NCBI RefSeq assembly: GCF_018143015.1
Contig: NC_054746.1
Location: 28,981,129 to 29,045,128, forward strand
DNA from: Lytechinus variegatus
Taxonomy: Eukaryota; Echinodermata; Echinoidea; Temnopleuroida; Toxopneustidae
Reading direction: 5' to 3'
Length of the DNA: 64,000 nucleotides
Numbering within the stretch: position 1 is the first letter of the stretch; the number at the start of each line of letters is the position of its first letter. The notes beneath the pieces were generated by a model, which was not told the origin of the DNA, ran no database searches, and saw nothing but the letters and a program-made list of their open reading frames with translations. The position numbers and the translations under genes are program-made. Shown piece after piece: positions 36,701 through 46,059 of the stretch.

Positions 36701-39700
36701 ATAGGCTGATGATGTCACATCCCTACTTTCCTTTTTCTTATGTTATTACATGAAATCATAAGTGTTTCAGTTTTTCATACATGTGTAAATGATGTGTCTC
36801 CATTATGAAATAAGTTGCGGCAATAAATAACTAATACACTTAATCAGTTGTTAATCCAGTTGTTTTAGTTCTTGGAAGCCCACCTAATGAATATTCAAAA
36901 GGACATGCCTAGAACTGTTTCACTGGAACAATGCAAATCTTCAAAATTAAAAAACTTTTTTATTTGTTTTACGATTTTGATGCAATTGTCAGTATTTTGC
37001 TCTGAATTTTACTCTATTTATTGAGATAATAATATTTCCAGCCTGGACCATCCCTTTAATTTCTCATGATTTTTTTTTAAAATAAATATTTTGATATTGT
37101 CAATCTCATTTGGTGCTTTTCTATTAATAGTATTTATTTACCAGATAAATCACTTGCAGTCATTTAAACTTTGAAGATTATTTCTATATACCCATATTTC
37201 TCTGCGCATACATTCGTAATTCCAAAGCTTTGTTATTCCGAAGGTTCATAAGTCCAAAAACGAAATGAGGTTCGTAATTCCGAAGGTTCGTTAGTCCGAA
37301 AACAAAGTGAGGTTCGTAATTCTGAAGGTTCGTTAATCTGAAAGCGAAATGTGGTTCGCAATTCCGAAGGTTAGTTAGTCCAAAAACGTAATGAATAACA
37401 AACCTTATTTCGTTTTAGGACTCACAAATCTTCGGAACAACGAACCTTATTTCATTTTTGGATTAACGAACCTTCGCAACATTGAACCTTATTTCGTTTT
37501 TGGATTATCGAACCTTCGGAATAACGCCACAAATGTTCGGATTAATGAACCCTTTTACCTTTTCAGATTAACGAACATGGAGGTTTAGGCAATTTACGTG
37601 TTTCGGAATTACAAACCTTCGGAATTACGAAGTGTAACCATTTCTCTGTTCTCTTGCTGAATATGTCTGTCTTCATATGAATTATTTAAGTAAAAATAAT
37701 TTTCTTCTTAAGTAAAGAACACATACTGTAAATTCCCCTTTGCCTGTCTGTGTCTTGTTTCAAACCATTCTCTGAATTACGAAGTGTAACCATTTCTCTG
37801 TTCTCTTGCTGAATATGTCTGTCTTCATATGAATTATTTAAGAAAAAATGATTTTCTTCTTAAGTAAAGAACACATACTGTAAATTCCCCTTTGCCTGTC
37901 TGTGTCTTGTTACAAACCATTCTCTGATTTCTCCTTGATAAGGACTCCCGATCTTACGTACGACTGGGAGAAGAATGAGGGCAAGTTATTTCATTACTTC
38001 TCTTGGGGCGTGGGTGTGTCCGAGGTGGAGATCGACTGCCTGACTGGAGATCATACCACACTCAGGACTGACATTGTCATGGATGTCGGAAACAGCATCA
38101 ATCCCGCCATTGATATCGGTCAGGTATGCAGTCATTGACTTTTCTAAATTAACTCTGTAAATTAAAAAATTTCTTTAAGAAAATCTTTTTTTTTTCAAAA
38201 TTTGAGAAATAAATGTAACATCCATAATATTGATCAATAACTCCCTCCTTGGAATTATATCGTGTGTCTGTTTTGGGGATGATATGGTAAATTTTTGTAA
38301 ACCATTTTGTAAAGCCATGTTTGGTCTTGGAACTAATTTGATACCAGTAACTTGATTCACTCTCAGTACCAATACCATCAAAGTGAGCTCATGCAATATG
38401 CTTCATCACTGAACTTTAAACGAGTCTGATGCCGGGATTGAAGTATAGTGTTTCGTATCTAATGTGATTTGTCATTAAGTGTTTTACAACCAAGGGAATA
38501 ATTTTTGTGCCAAATTTGATTAGTATTTTTTATCAGAAGAGAAAAGCTCTTCAATGTACAAATCTGATTAAAAAAAAAAGATGTTATATGCTTTTTGGAG
38601 CTGCAAGAGGAATTATCGTATCAAGTATCAAAATGTAGCAGTCTCTGAAAAAATGTGCGGAAAATTGTGATAATATACCAGGAAAATTCTCTGCAACCTG
38701 ATTTAAGCTCTCAACACAAAATATCAATATGCAATTGGAATAACACAATGTCTCTCTTCTGGTCCATTGCTAAACATGAAAAGAAGCTGGTACTTGGATT
38801 GATGTCAATTGTTTTCAATGAATATTAATTAATGTAATTGGTATCACTATTTGAAAGCCACATTAGGTGTTAAGAGCCACATTAGGTGTTAAGGTCAACT
38901 TTGATAACCCCAGACTCTCAGTACCAGCACCAACACTAACATTTATCAAAAACTTCAACATCAACACTGTATTTGAAATCATCAAATATGTCTTTCTTTC
39001 CCTTAATCACCTTAGATTGAAGGTGCCTTCACCCAGGGGTATGGTTTGTTCACTCTTGAAGACCATAGATGGAGTCCTAAGGGTCACCTGCTTACCAGGG
39101 GACCCGGTTTCTATAAGATACCAGGGTTTGGTGATGTTCCTCCAGAGTTCAATGTATCACTCCTGAAGAATGCTGCAAATCACAACACCATCTGCTCTTC
39201 AAAGGTAAGTTTGACAATCTGCTTTTGGGAAAATATCTTTATATGATAATTTCAGTCATCAGATTCTTGAATACAGGGATGGAAGAGTTAAGCTTTAAAT
39301 CTGATACCAGCTTTTTTTGTGAATTTCATGTGTACAAAAGTGAAGGAGCTTATGCCCCTAAGGCTTATTTTCAGCTTTTTAAATTTTTATCTGCGACCAC
39401 TCTTAGCATTTTTCACACAATGTTTGCACAATCTTCACTCTCTTACCTGTACTTGTATAACATAACCATATGTAACAAACAATGAAACTTCTTTGTTCTC
39501 TGTAAGTGGGAAGTAGGTAAGAGAAAGTGTAGATTCTGTAAACGTGGTAGCCCCCCTACACCACCGCCACCACCACTACTTACCTTTGGTTAACATCTTT
39601 TACGTTGATAAGAAAGTTTTCCTGTAGTGGAGTCAATTCAGGGTCTCCACTGATTTTTTTTTCATTGTGTACATTCACCCTCCTTTTTTCCATTTTGATG

Positions 39701-40506
39701 ATGATGAGGAGGATGAGGATAAATGACGATGATGACGATAATGATGATGAGGAGGAGGAGGATGATGTAAATGATGATGAAATAAAAATTCTTTAAAATA
39801 TCTCTTTTCTCTCAATCAGGCCGTCGGTGAGCCTCCTCTATTCCTTGGTTCGTCCGTCTTTTTTGCCATCAAGGATGCCATCTTGGCAGCAAGATCTGAT
39901 GAAGGCCTTGGAAACTTCACCCTTAACAGTCCAGCAGTAGCAGAACGGATTAGATTAGCCTGTGTTGACCAGTTTACAAAATTGGTGAGGATGGTATTTA
40001 GTGAAAAAAATTCTTCATTGAATTCTTACAAATATTTTCAGTGCCAGATCTTGAAAAATTGAAGCATTTTTTCCTTAGGAATCAGGTTTGTATCATAGCA
40101 TAAATTTTCATTGATTTTTCGCTTGTCTGGCTATGAATTGATTGTTTAAAAAAGTGCTATGTTGATGCCCAACTCTCTGAGTGTAACTTATTTCTAGATT
40201 CAGCAATCTTAGTCTGGAAAAGCTCATATTGACTATACTAGAAATTGATAAGCTACCCTTACAAATAAGCATTTATGAAAAAGTAATTTTTCAAATTCTG
40301 TGACATATTTTTGAAAATCATTATGAAAACAAAAAAGCAAAACACTTAATATAGTTTTTGAGGCCTCTCCCTTTTTATCCAGGCAATTCAAAATACAGAG
40401 ACCCTCTCTCCTTTTGTCCCTTCATTAATATTTCACCTTGTTCTTTTCTTTTCAGTTTCCGGAAGCCGAGCCAGGGACATACACACCTTTCTTTGTCAGA
40501 CCCTAG
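8895..40506 (+). CDS. XDH: Xanthine dehydrogenase, complete, 32 coding exons, 1335 aa
   Basis: XDH oxidises hypoxanthine to xanthine and xanthine to urate at a molybdopterin site, passing electrons through two [2Fe-2S] clusters and FAD to NAD+; it acts in the cytosol as a homodimer. Joining 32 exons by GT-AG junctions gives 4008 coding bases with consistent phases and no internal stop; mammalian XDH is about 1333 aa. Domain order is [2Fe-2S] x2 (1-171), cysteine-rich linker, FAD domain (about 195-536), linker, and molybdenum domain (about 568-1335). Molybdenum-site residues correspond to bovine numbering +7: Q774, E809 (GGKE), R887 (LERA), F921 (AFRGFGG), F1016 (ISFT) and E1268 (AVGE). E809 and R887 distinguish XDH from aldehyde oxidase, which has Val and Met-like residues there. 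Cys992 of the mammalian thiol switch is Arg999 here, and the C-terminal Cys pair is absent. Exon coordinates are in the three entries below. Confidence 0.97.
9994..10535. mobile_element. Non-autonomous TIR element with 8-bp TSD (hAT- or P-like), XDH intron 2
   Basis: TIRs of about 45 bp begin CCCGGGGGGGCCACTTACAT on the left and CCCGGGGGGCCACTTCCATT on the right (reverse complement), and continue into GAGTGGATACCATGCGCGAC. The exact 8-bp duplication CATAATAG flanks both sides (9986-9993 and 10536-10543). An 8-bp TSD is typical of hAT and P superfamilies. The 542-bp interior has no transposase but holds several degenerate repeats of TACGTGTTTAGGGT / ACTTGTTAAGGG. Confidence 0.88.
12450..13475. 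mobile_element. TIR element M1 (about 1 kb), XDH intron 4
   Basis: Left tip GGCCCGTTTCTCAACAACTG; right tip TGTTGAGAAACGGGCC, its inverted match, with further similarity inside (GACAAGTTAGTCATA against the mirrored GTCATAAGTCTAACTT). No ORF of note. A clear TSD was not found. It abuts element M2. Confidence 0.75.
13476..13630. mobile_element. Small MITE M2, 155 bp, XDH intron 4
   Basis: Ends CCTGGGCTGGTTTCATCCAG and, mirrored, CCTGGGGCATGTTTCATAAA, both followed by GAGTTA. No coding content. Directly adjoins M1, which suggests one inserted beside or into the tip of the other. Confidence 0.7.
13790..14110 (+). pseudogene. Relic of a LINE reverse-transcriptase C-terminus
   Basis: Broken reading frames give [15 protein letters not shown], then [12 protein letters not shown] and [19 protein letters not shown]. 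The GRP-x-x-RW-x-x-x-V-x-E pattern is common at the C-terminus of RTE-like and related LINE proteins. Stops interrupt the frame, so it is dead. It is followed by AT-rich sequence and AAATGAAATAAACC, which could be its 3' end. Confidence 0.4.
15158..15628. mobile_element. TIR element flanked by TA, XDH intron 4
   Basis: Tips TGCTTTTCACATTGCA and, mirrored, TGCTTTTCACACTGCA, each flanked by TA (15156-15157, 15629-15630). Near the left end a 17-bp unit (CCTTAACCCCATACTAT) is repeated three times. Near the right end is a perfect stem: 17-bp arms 15561-15577 and 15585-15601 (AAATTGGTGGGGCTAAG) with a 7-base loop. No ORF. TA duplication is consistent with a Tc1/mariner-type MITE. Confidence 0.75.
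16066..16154. repeat. Short inverted-repeat element, XDH intron 5
   Basis: GAGCATGCGGTAACTATGGA at the left is mirrored by GAGCATAAGGTAACTCTGGA on the other strand at the right, with a loop of about 40 bp. It could be a very small MITE or simply a hairpin. Confidence 0.5.
17408..26322 (+). CDS. XDH: XDH exons 7-15: FAD/NAD domain
   Basis: Exons: 17408-17488, 17874-18015, 19000-19167, 19962-20038, 20474-20573, 20971-21077, 21424-21608, 24296-24461, 26230-26322. The FAD-binding loop reads LIGGNSEIG (261-269), and [15 protein letters not shown] follows near 353-367. The FFTGYR (394-399) and RREDDIA (431-437) motifs near the NAD site are kept, as expected of a dehydrogenase. Exon 15 encodes the second linker and keeps a cysteine (C543) at the position of mammalian C535. 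The intron between 21608 and 24296 carries a 2.1-kb TIR element; the next intron carries a CGG/tandem element. Confidence 0.95.
21107..21265. repeat. GAT/GGT trinucleotide-rich tract, XDH intron 12
   Basis: Imperfect GATGAT and GGTGGT runs followed by a diluted GAT-rich stretch, beginning some 30 bp after the exon 12 donor. The Asp-rich open frame through it is a by-product of the repeat. Confidence 0.7.
22120..24200. mobile_element. 2.1-kb TIR element without transposase, XDH intron 13
   Basis: Inverted ends share TCTATACACAACAAAAAAAG then TAA-TCC-CC (left at 22120, right ending 24200). No frame above about 90 codons. The interior repeatedly uses a (C/G)AGTGAGCAC-like motif (near 22275, 22873, 23270, 23450, and inverted near 23866). 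It contains a nested family Z copy. It fills most of the intron between exons 13 and 14. Superfamily unknown. Confidence 0.75.
23682..23848. mobile_element. Family Z MITE, compact copy (167 bp), nested
   Basis: Tips CAGGGGCTGCGAAAC and, mirrored, CAGGGGCCGCGGAAAC, with a G-run next to the left tip and a C-run next to the right. CAGGGGC-type ends are common in hAT elements. It shares its ends with the interrupted copy at 5674-6791. A clear 8-bp TSD was not seen. Confidence 0.75.
24678..25794. mobile_element. CGG-tract plus tandem-repeat element, XDH intron 14
   Basis: Begins TCTCACCTGCGAAGCAAAG and ends GCAGGTGAGA, an inverted match of the first 10 bases. A (CGG)n tract with GTC interruptions lies at about 24722-24780. 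Then come six diverged units of roughly 150-190 bp, each marked by CATCATAACTT (near 24819, 25010, 25176, 25337, 25487, 25650) and containing GACCAAGGTCAAAGGTCAT and TGAAACTTGGACATAA. Elements of this design recur in marine invertebrates as far as I recall; the transposition mechanism is unknown to me. The poly-Ala frame over the CGG tract is an artefact. Confidence 0.75.
26867..40506 (+). CDS. XDH: XDH exons 16-32: molybdopterin domain
   Basis: Exons: 26867-26984, 27258-27309, 28217-28343, 28760-28879, 29774-29995, 30451-30584, 31379-31553, 32582-32773, 33632-33777, 34038-34119, 34530-34754, 35718-35792, 36381-36433, 37943-38123, 39016-39204, 39820-39984, 40456-40506. Recognisable blocks are [72 protein letters not shown] and [10 protein letters not shown]. 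The last exon reads [16 protein letters not shown] then TAG at 40504-40506, with no C-terminal cysteines. Exon 29 is preceded by a recent 152-bp tandem duplication that stops about 17 bp short of the splice acceptor. Confidence 0.95.
27698..27722. repeat. 11-bp hairpin, XDH intron 17
   Basis: AGTCTCACGCA, loop GAA, then the exact complement TGCGTGAGACT. It ends a region (27545-27725) in which GCGTGAGA occurs several times and GCCAAGT near 27550 mirrors ACTTGG at the end, so it may mark a small TIR element. Confidence 0.5.
29439..29671. mobile_element. TTAA-flanked MITE family R1, short copy, XDH intron 19
   Basis: TTAA at both sides (29435-29438, 29672-29675); tips AGCTAAATG and, mirrored, AGATAAATGCCAG. 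The body (GCAGTAAAACACTGATTT, TTTCTTCCAGAATCC, CATACAAACAGACAC) matches copies at 45007 and 48525 but lacks their central 130 bp. Confidence 0.75.
33276..33450 (-). mobile_element. tRNA-derived SINE fragment, XDH intron 23
   Basis: Read on the - strand it begins GGCGCGATAGCTCAGTCAGT, with a tRNA-like A box, then AGAGCGGGGGATTTGG and a degenerate B box GGGTAGGTTCC. A non-tRNA body with CCCTTTGGTAAGGCATTTAT follows. It has lost any 3' tail, and the acceptor stem cannot pair, so it is not a tRNA gene. Confidence 0.7.
35826..35950. repeat. Compound tetranucleotide microsatellite, XDH intron 27
   Basis: Successive blocks of (TTTA), (CTTA), (TTTG), (TCCG) and (TCTA) units, each a one-base change from its neighbour. 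It begins about 35 bp after the exon 27 donor at 35792. Confidence 0.9.
36527..37055. mobile_element. TTAA-flanked MITE family R2, 529 bp, XDH intron 28
   Basis: TTAA on both sides (36523-36526, 37056-37059). Tips AGGGATGGCCCAGGCTG and, mirrored, AGGGATGGTCCAGGCTG. It contains TTTCATAAAAATCGGATAAC with AAAGTTATT, a block shared in diverged form with R3 and R4, and ATGAATATTCAT. No ORF. TTAA targets are used by piggyBac and Kolobok elements. Confidence 0.85.
37211..37633. mobile_element. Foldback array of TTCGTAATTCCGAAGG-type repeats, XDH intron 28
   Basis: The left half has four direct units of about 45 bp built on GGTTCGTAATTCCGAAGG and GTTAGTCCGAAAACGAAATG. The right half has about four units of the same sequence inverted (ACGAACCTTCGGAAT, CTTATTTCGTTTTTGGATT). 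The whole is a large imperfect palindrome ending in mirrored CTTCGTAATTCC. No transposase. A frame across the right half is a by-product. Confidence 0.8.
37622..37925 (+). repeat. 152-bp tandem duplication upstream of XDH exon 29
   Basis: Two almost identical 152-bp units (37622-37773, 37774-37925), each starting GAATTACGAAGTGTAACC and ending AAACCATTCTCT. They differ at only a few positions, so the event is recent. The unit starts in the right tip of the foldback array and stops about 17 bp before the exon 29 acceptor. Confidence 0.92.
38857..38893 (+). repeat. 19-bp tandem pair, XDH intron 29
   Basis: GCCACATTAGGTGTTAAG appears twice head to tail, about 120 bp upstream of exon 30. Confidence 0.7.
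39696..39782. repeat. GAT/GAG trinucleotide-rich tract, XDH intron 30
   Basis: Imperfect GATGAT and GAGGAG runs end about 40 bp before the exon 31 acceptor. The Asp/Glu-rich frame over it is not a gene. Confidence 0.7.
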
Positions 40507-41580
40507 ATAGATTTCGACTATGGAGGAAGATTTTTCCATTTGTACATTTTTTTTAGATTCCCTCAGGAAAATAACTTTTATGTGTGTATGTTTTTTTTTT
40601 TTTTGCGACTTAACCTTTCTATTAGCTGTGGAAAATTAAGATGCATTACATCTTTTTTTCTAGATCCATCATTATTTCTAGTTATTATTATTCCATAGGT
40701 CTGTTTCATAAATGATTTTAGTTGCAAAAGTTGTGATTGACGAATGCATTATTATAGAAATTATTTTATGATCTCATTGACTACAAGAAGACCTGTCACA
40801 CATTGTTAGGTGTGGCATCCCCCTTACAATCATTGCATGTCCTGTATGATCTGCCTAATGTGTCATATGAAGACATAAAACTATAAATATTTGTGTGACT
40901 CTTAAGTCCAAATGTTTTACTTGTTAATCACTTACATTATGATTCACTTATGATTCAATTATGGGCAATTCCATGAAATGATCAACATTTTTTGTACGTC
41001 CGTCCCCTATTTTTCTCAAGTCTTACTTCAATTCATAAACTGACCAAGTCATGGGCCTTTGAGAACATTACAGACTGTCAAAAGAACCAGAAATCAGAGA
41101 CAGAAAATTTCATGAAGGTTCCACACATAGGGGGTCGGACATACATATTTTATGGAATTTCCCATATGTTAAGCCCAAAATTCATTTTATTGGTGACTTT
41201 GTTACATCATGTACATGTATATATGCATATATAGATTTCTGTTTTGTTTTAGGATTAGGTTATTTTTTTAGGTTCAACTGTTTTATAGTTAAGTTAACTT
41301 TTTGTTATGTTTTTAAACAGAAAGAAATGTAAAGTCCTTCATTCATGCATTCTTAATTGGGGAAAGGAACATGTACCTCACCTTTTTTATTGCCATTGAA
41401 GTTATAAGGTGCTAAGATATCAATAATAATATATTCTTATTTATTTACATCATGTATTTTTGGCATTAATAAATTAGGATATACCGGCAAGACCAAAGAC
41501 TTAAAATCATGTCAAAATGTAAAATTTCTGTAATATAAAAATCTTCTAATCTTCTGAAGTATCTTATTTCTGAAATAAAA
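40507..41580 (+). other. Likely XDH 3' UTR with candidate poly(A) signals
   Basis: No further exon is needed after the stop. AATAAA occurs at 41468-41473 and 41574-41579. Either would give a 3' UTR of about 1 kb. A MITE lies inside it. The true end cannot be fixed from sequence alone. Confidence 0.4.
40963..41164. mobile_element. MITE of about 200 bp in the XDH 3' UTR
   Basis: Ends GGGCAATTCCATGAAATG and, mirrored, GGGAAATTCCATAAAATATG, followed on each side by TACGTCCGTCCCC / TATGTCCGACCCC. No ORF. Confidence 0.65.
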
Positions 41581-43610
41581 ACAATGATCATCCTTCTTGA
41601 TTTAGATTGAAAGTATAGAACTATGATATTAGAGTCTCATGTATTTATTCATTCTCTATAGACAGTATATGTACCCAATCATGTCAATAATCAGTAATTG
41701 AAAGGTCTGGAGGAGGATTAATATATTCTTACAAGAAGAACTTTCTTATATTTAATGTGATTTTCAGTGTTGTTCATAGACAAATTGATTTTTTATATGA
41801 GTGTACTTCAACCAGCATTAAATGCTTTTCATACATATGTGACTCAAACCAGAATAACCCCTTCTGTATAAAAATGGGGTAAAGTGCATTATCAAAATGT
41901 GGATATTTTCTCTATTGGTCAGGGCGTTGTATTTAGTTATTGGTTCAGACGTTTACACGCAAGACTCATTCAAACACCGGGCAACAAAACTAAGCAGCAT
42001 TAATGTGTACGAAGTCATGAGGCATCCTTCAAAAAGGTTGCTTCTTAGGCAAACAAAATTTTTATGTTGCAAGGTGCCAGAAACTTCAGACAAATTCCAA
42101 GTTAGCACAAAATAATCTATCCATATTACTGCATGACAAACTCCAGTATTGTACCATTTTTTAGTCTTTTAAGTGTAATGCTCATTTGAAGACATTGTCA
42201 ATCATCATACTTACACATTATGAAAAATTTTGTTGAGTGTTAAATTTTGATTCTGTTTTAAACTTGAAAATGTATGACATTGAATTTAAGTTATGGTTTG
42301 AACCACTAAAAAGTGTTGTAATTTTGATATCCTTAGAAGGTATTTTAGAAGATTGAAACTCTGAGTCAATATGGTGTTTGAAAACTGTATTGATCTTTTT
42401 AAATCTTAATTTGCTTATGTTAAAACTGTTCCAGTTTCCTTGTGTAGATTAATTTAAAATCTAATTTTGCCAATACTTGAAGTGTGTGAACTGGATATTG
42501 ATATCAGTGGAAAGTATTTTTGAATACACACACATATATGCATTTCATTAATATGGTTTGCAGGTTTTATTTTTTGTGGAAGATATACAACTGTAAATTT
42601 TATCTTGACTTGCCCTTTTTCTTCAAAAATCTATATGCCCATGTTATGACCTGAAGGCTTGTTAAGGTTTTATGTGAAATCAGATATTACATGGTATGAT
42701 TACACTGCACATATTTCAGGTGCTCTCATCCTCAGCAGTAGTCCGTTCATGTCCAAGTAAGAATAGATGACAATATAGACCATTTTAGACTGTAATACTG
42801 CTGTAATAACACCTGAAATAGATTGTATAGTAGAAACCCAAGCATTCTTCCCCTCCCCCCTTTTCCAGAGTAGACTATAGCAGACCAGCAAGTATTATTT
42901 AGAGTCCAGAGTTGTAAAGATCATACTCAATCATGAATCGAGATTTGATTATTGCTCTTGGGCACAAACATCCTGAAGGAAACATGCAATGAATGTTGTT
43001 AAAAGTTCAGGAATGTGTATACTGTACTTGTGTATATAAATGATTTATCCTACAAATGCATACATGAATTATATAATATTTTGTATTTACTGAATGCTAC
43101 ATCAGATTAATGCCCTTTCTTTTAACTTCATGCTGATAATTTCACAGATTTTCTTTCTTTGGTATGTTGCAAAACGACATGTTTATTGAATGTGCATAGA
43201 AGAATCAGCAACTTAATTTATATGTGGAATTGTAAAAACAATGGGGACACTAAGTGATGACATTGTGTATCTGACTTTTTTTCATGAGTACCGGTAACTA
43301 TTACTTACTGAAAGGGTACTTGAATTTTAAACCTACAAGTACTTATAAGTTATAACCTGATTGTGACAATTTTGGATATATGTATTATGGAAGAGACTTA
43401 CGTGCCCACGCATCATTTTACATTTACATAAAGACTGTAGTGTTTCCATTTTACATTATGGTGATAGTATCGAGTGTACACGTATTGTGTACAACATACA
43501 TTGAACATGTATAAATGCAATAAAGCTATACTAATGAAAACAAACAAGTATATGTTTAGTCTTAAGGTGTTTTCAATAATATGCAATAATGTGATATTGC
43601 GCATTGTTAT
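41580..43610. other. Intergenic, nothing recognised
   Basis: AT-rich sequence between the presumed XDH 3' end and the next repeats. Frames are short and show no domain; no tRNA-like or clear inverted-repeat structure was seen. Confidence 0.5.
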
Positions 43611-43619
43611 GATAATACA

Positions 43620-43770
43620 GGTATATTTACCCAGGGAAGCCGCCTCAGTTCTGAAAACTGTTCTCCCAGCAGGCCCTGCTATTTTTACCCCTGCTTTAGC
43701 TGGGCTGCCTAGGTGCTCAAAGCATTCAAGGAATTTTTTCCTAATGTTCGGCAGTAACCTAAAACACTAC
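43620..43770. repeat. Possible SINE relic
   Basis: TATTTACCCAGGGAAGCCGCC, then a CCCAGCAGGCCCTGC and GCTGGGCTGCCTAGGTGCT stretch, is more GC-rich than its surroundings and resembles the body of echinoderm SINEs as I recall them. No A or B box is visible, so this is tentative. Confidence 0.3.
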
Positions 43771-44629
43771 TTATTTAACTCCTGCATGTGGCCAATGAAT
43801 TCCATAATTCATTGGCCTTGTAAGGACTTGTCATTACTCATTGTTTCAGGTTATTTGCAATATTCCATTTTGATCATATACGATTTATTGTTTGACCATT
43901 GCGAAATTCATGTAGCTTCATTTTGTACTGCACGAAATGGAAATTAAGCTCAGGTTATCGCATAATAAACTGGCAGTAGGAGTAAGTGATTCAAGCTATT
44001 GTGTACTATTCCATTTGATCATGAAGCCAGGGTTTGTTTGGTTCAACAATTTGTTAGAACCAGAATTATTACCTATACAAGGCATTTTAGGGGATAAAAA
44101 AAGTCATATTTCGCTCGCTACTTTCAATCCGAGACCAACAAGGTAAACATTTGCCATGTTGTCCTCCCCAGGCTTTGCCCATAGAAATCCTGTACAAAAT
44201 ATAGAGCAATATTGGCCATATTTCTGCTAGTGACAGTGCATACACAAACGTAACCCAAGCGCAAGATTTTTACGCGTTGAGTATGTGCGCGCCGTGCATG
44301 ATGCGCAATTTAACAATTACGTCACGATTGCTTATTAAGCGTTACTTCGCTAAGGTCGTGATTAACCTTAAATCAGAAGTAGTGATAAGCAAACAGGCAT
44401 ATAAATTGTTCCAAATAGTAGATTGAATTGTACAGCCTTATAGTTACAGGTAATAATAATATCAACTGGCTCTTCTTTCGGGAAACATCAAATATATCCC
44501 CCGTAATAGAACCATATTGCCCTCGTCTAAAGACTCTGGACAATATGATTCTGTTGCTGGCGACATATGTGATGTTTCCCTCAAGGCCAGTCAATTGTGC
44601 AATGTCCAACTTCTTCAACTTGAAATTAC

Positions 44630-44795
44630 GCTCAGGCTATTGTGCAATACATTGGCATGAGAAATTGGTGTTTCAGGCTATTGCAAAATTCATTGGGCTA
44701 AAGAGTTTGTTTCAGGCTATTGCACAATACATTGGCCTTAGGCATTAGTATTTCAGGCTACTGCACAATATTGGGCAATACATTGGCCTGAAGGA
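44630..44795 (+). repeat. Minisatellite, about 45-bp units with CAGGCTATTGCACAATACATT
   Basis: Four diverged head-to-tail units share TTCAGGCTATTGCACAATAC then ATTGG. Isolated related units occur near 43805-43865, 43945 and 46008 (AAATTAAGCTCAGGCT), suggesting a broader decayed array. Confidence 0.7.
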
Positions 44796-45006
44796 CGCAC
44801 ACCGCTAATGGGATCCGGCAATTTCGGGAATCCCCTTTAGACCCGCACCTAAAATAACGTAATGGTTGGAAAAATATTCATATAAAATCAACGGTGCATA
44901 TCTGAACAATTCTTTTCACATGGGCATAGAGAGGGATTACTACTGGATCTGTTCAGTCCCATGGGAGAGCAGTAATTTGTCAATGCTGGATTTTATGGGA
45001 ACTTAA

Positions 45007-45376
45007 GCTAAATGAAAATATTTGCAGTAAAACACTGATTTCGTGAGAAAGTCTGTAAAACCAAGGTTAAGTATTACTATATCATCGTGGATCTAGATCT
45101 GGTACAGTTACATAAACTGAACTTAGTGAAATTATGAAATCTAAGCTGAAAAACAATCACACTGAATATCGCCAACAAAGATAGGCACATGTGGGACAGT
45201 GTATATTATTATTGCTGGAATAAAGACCTGACGGAAGTGCCCGAATCCCCGCTTATTTCTCAGCAAATACACAATTTCTTCCAGAATCACTTTGGCACAT
45301 ATTTTTTTTGTTCATACAAAGAGACACTTGGGTGGTCATTATATTGGATTCTGTAAAAAGCCATTTTGAGATATTC
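45007..45376. mobile_element. MITE family R1, long copy
   Basis: Starts after TTAA (45003-45006) with GCTAAATG and follows the 48525 copy for about 370 bp, including GGATCTAGATCTGGTACAGT and GGGACAGTGTAT. Similarity stops before the right TIR, so that end is lost. Confidence 0.7.
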
Positions 45377-45413
45377 CATTCAATCATAAGGGGTGCATTT
45401 GCATGGGTCCTAA

Positions 45414-46001
45414 AGGTCAAGTCCACCCCAGGAAAATGCTGACTTGAATAAATAGATGAAAATCAAACTAGCATAGTGCTGAAAATTTCATCAAAATCAG
45501 ATGTAAAATAAGAAAGTTACGACATAATAAATTTTCGCTTATTTTTTACTAAACAGTGATGAAAAAAATCAGATATGCACAACTAGGTGAGCCAGTCAAT
45601 GGTGTCCATCACTCACTTTTTATTTGTTATTGTTTGAATTATACAATATTTCATTTTTATAGGTTTGACAATAAGGACCAACTTGACTGAACCATATAGT
45701 ATTAAACAATACTAATTCCACGTGTTTAGAAAGGAATTAATTGTTGTATCACTTGACGAGGAGAAAATTAGAATATTTCATATAATAAAATACAAAAGAA
45801 ATAGTTAGTGGATGACATCATAGTCTCCTCATTTGCATACCAGCCAGAATGTGCATTTAACTGTTTTGTGAAATTAAGCGAAATTCTAAAATGTCATAAC
45901 TTTTTTATTTTACATCTGATTTTTATGAATTTTCAGTGTTATGCTTGTAAGATTTTTCTCTTTTTATTCAGATATACTGTTCATTGGGGTGGACTTGTCC
46001 T
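45414..46001. mobile_element. TTAA-type MITE family R3, 588 bp
   Basis: Tips AGGTCAAGTCCACCCC and, mirrored, AGGACAAGTCCACCCC. The right flank is TTAA (46002-46005) and the left flank CTAA. Just inside is ATTTCATCAAAATCAGATGT with AAGAAAGTTA, the block shared with R2 and R4. No ORF of note. Confidence 0.8.
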
Positions 46002-46059
46002 TTAAAATTAAGCTCAGGCTGTTGTGCTACCTTCTATGTCACAATAAATTGATACTTGT

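Noticed and set aside
37391-37588. Repetitive frame with LRNNEPYF units
   Set aside because: It is a read-through of the foldback array; the unit is the DNA repeat, not a protein repeat.
8895-40506. Aldehyde oxidase as the identity of the large gene
   Set aside because: Glu in GGGFGGKE and Arg in LERA, with RREDDIA near the NAD site, are the XDH states; aldehyde oxidases have Val and Met-like residues at the first two.
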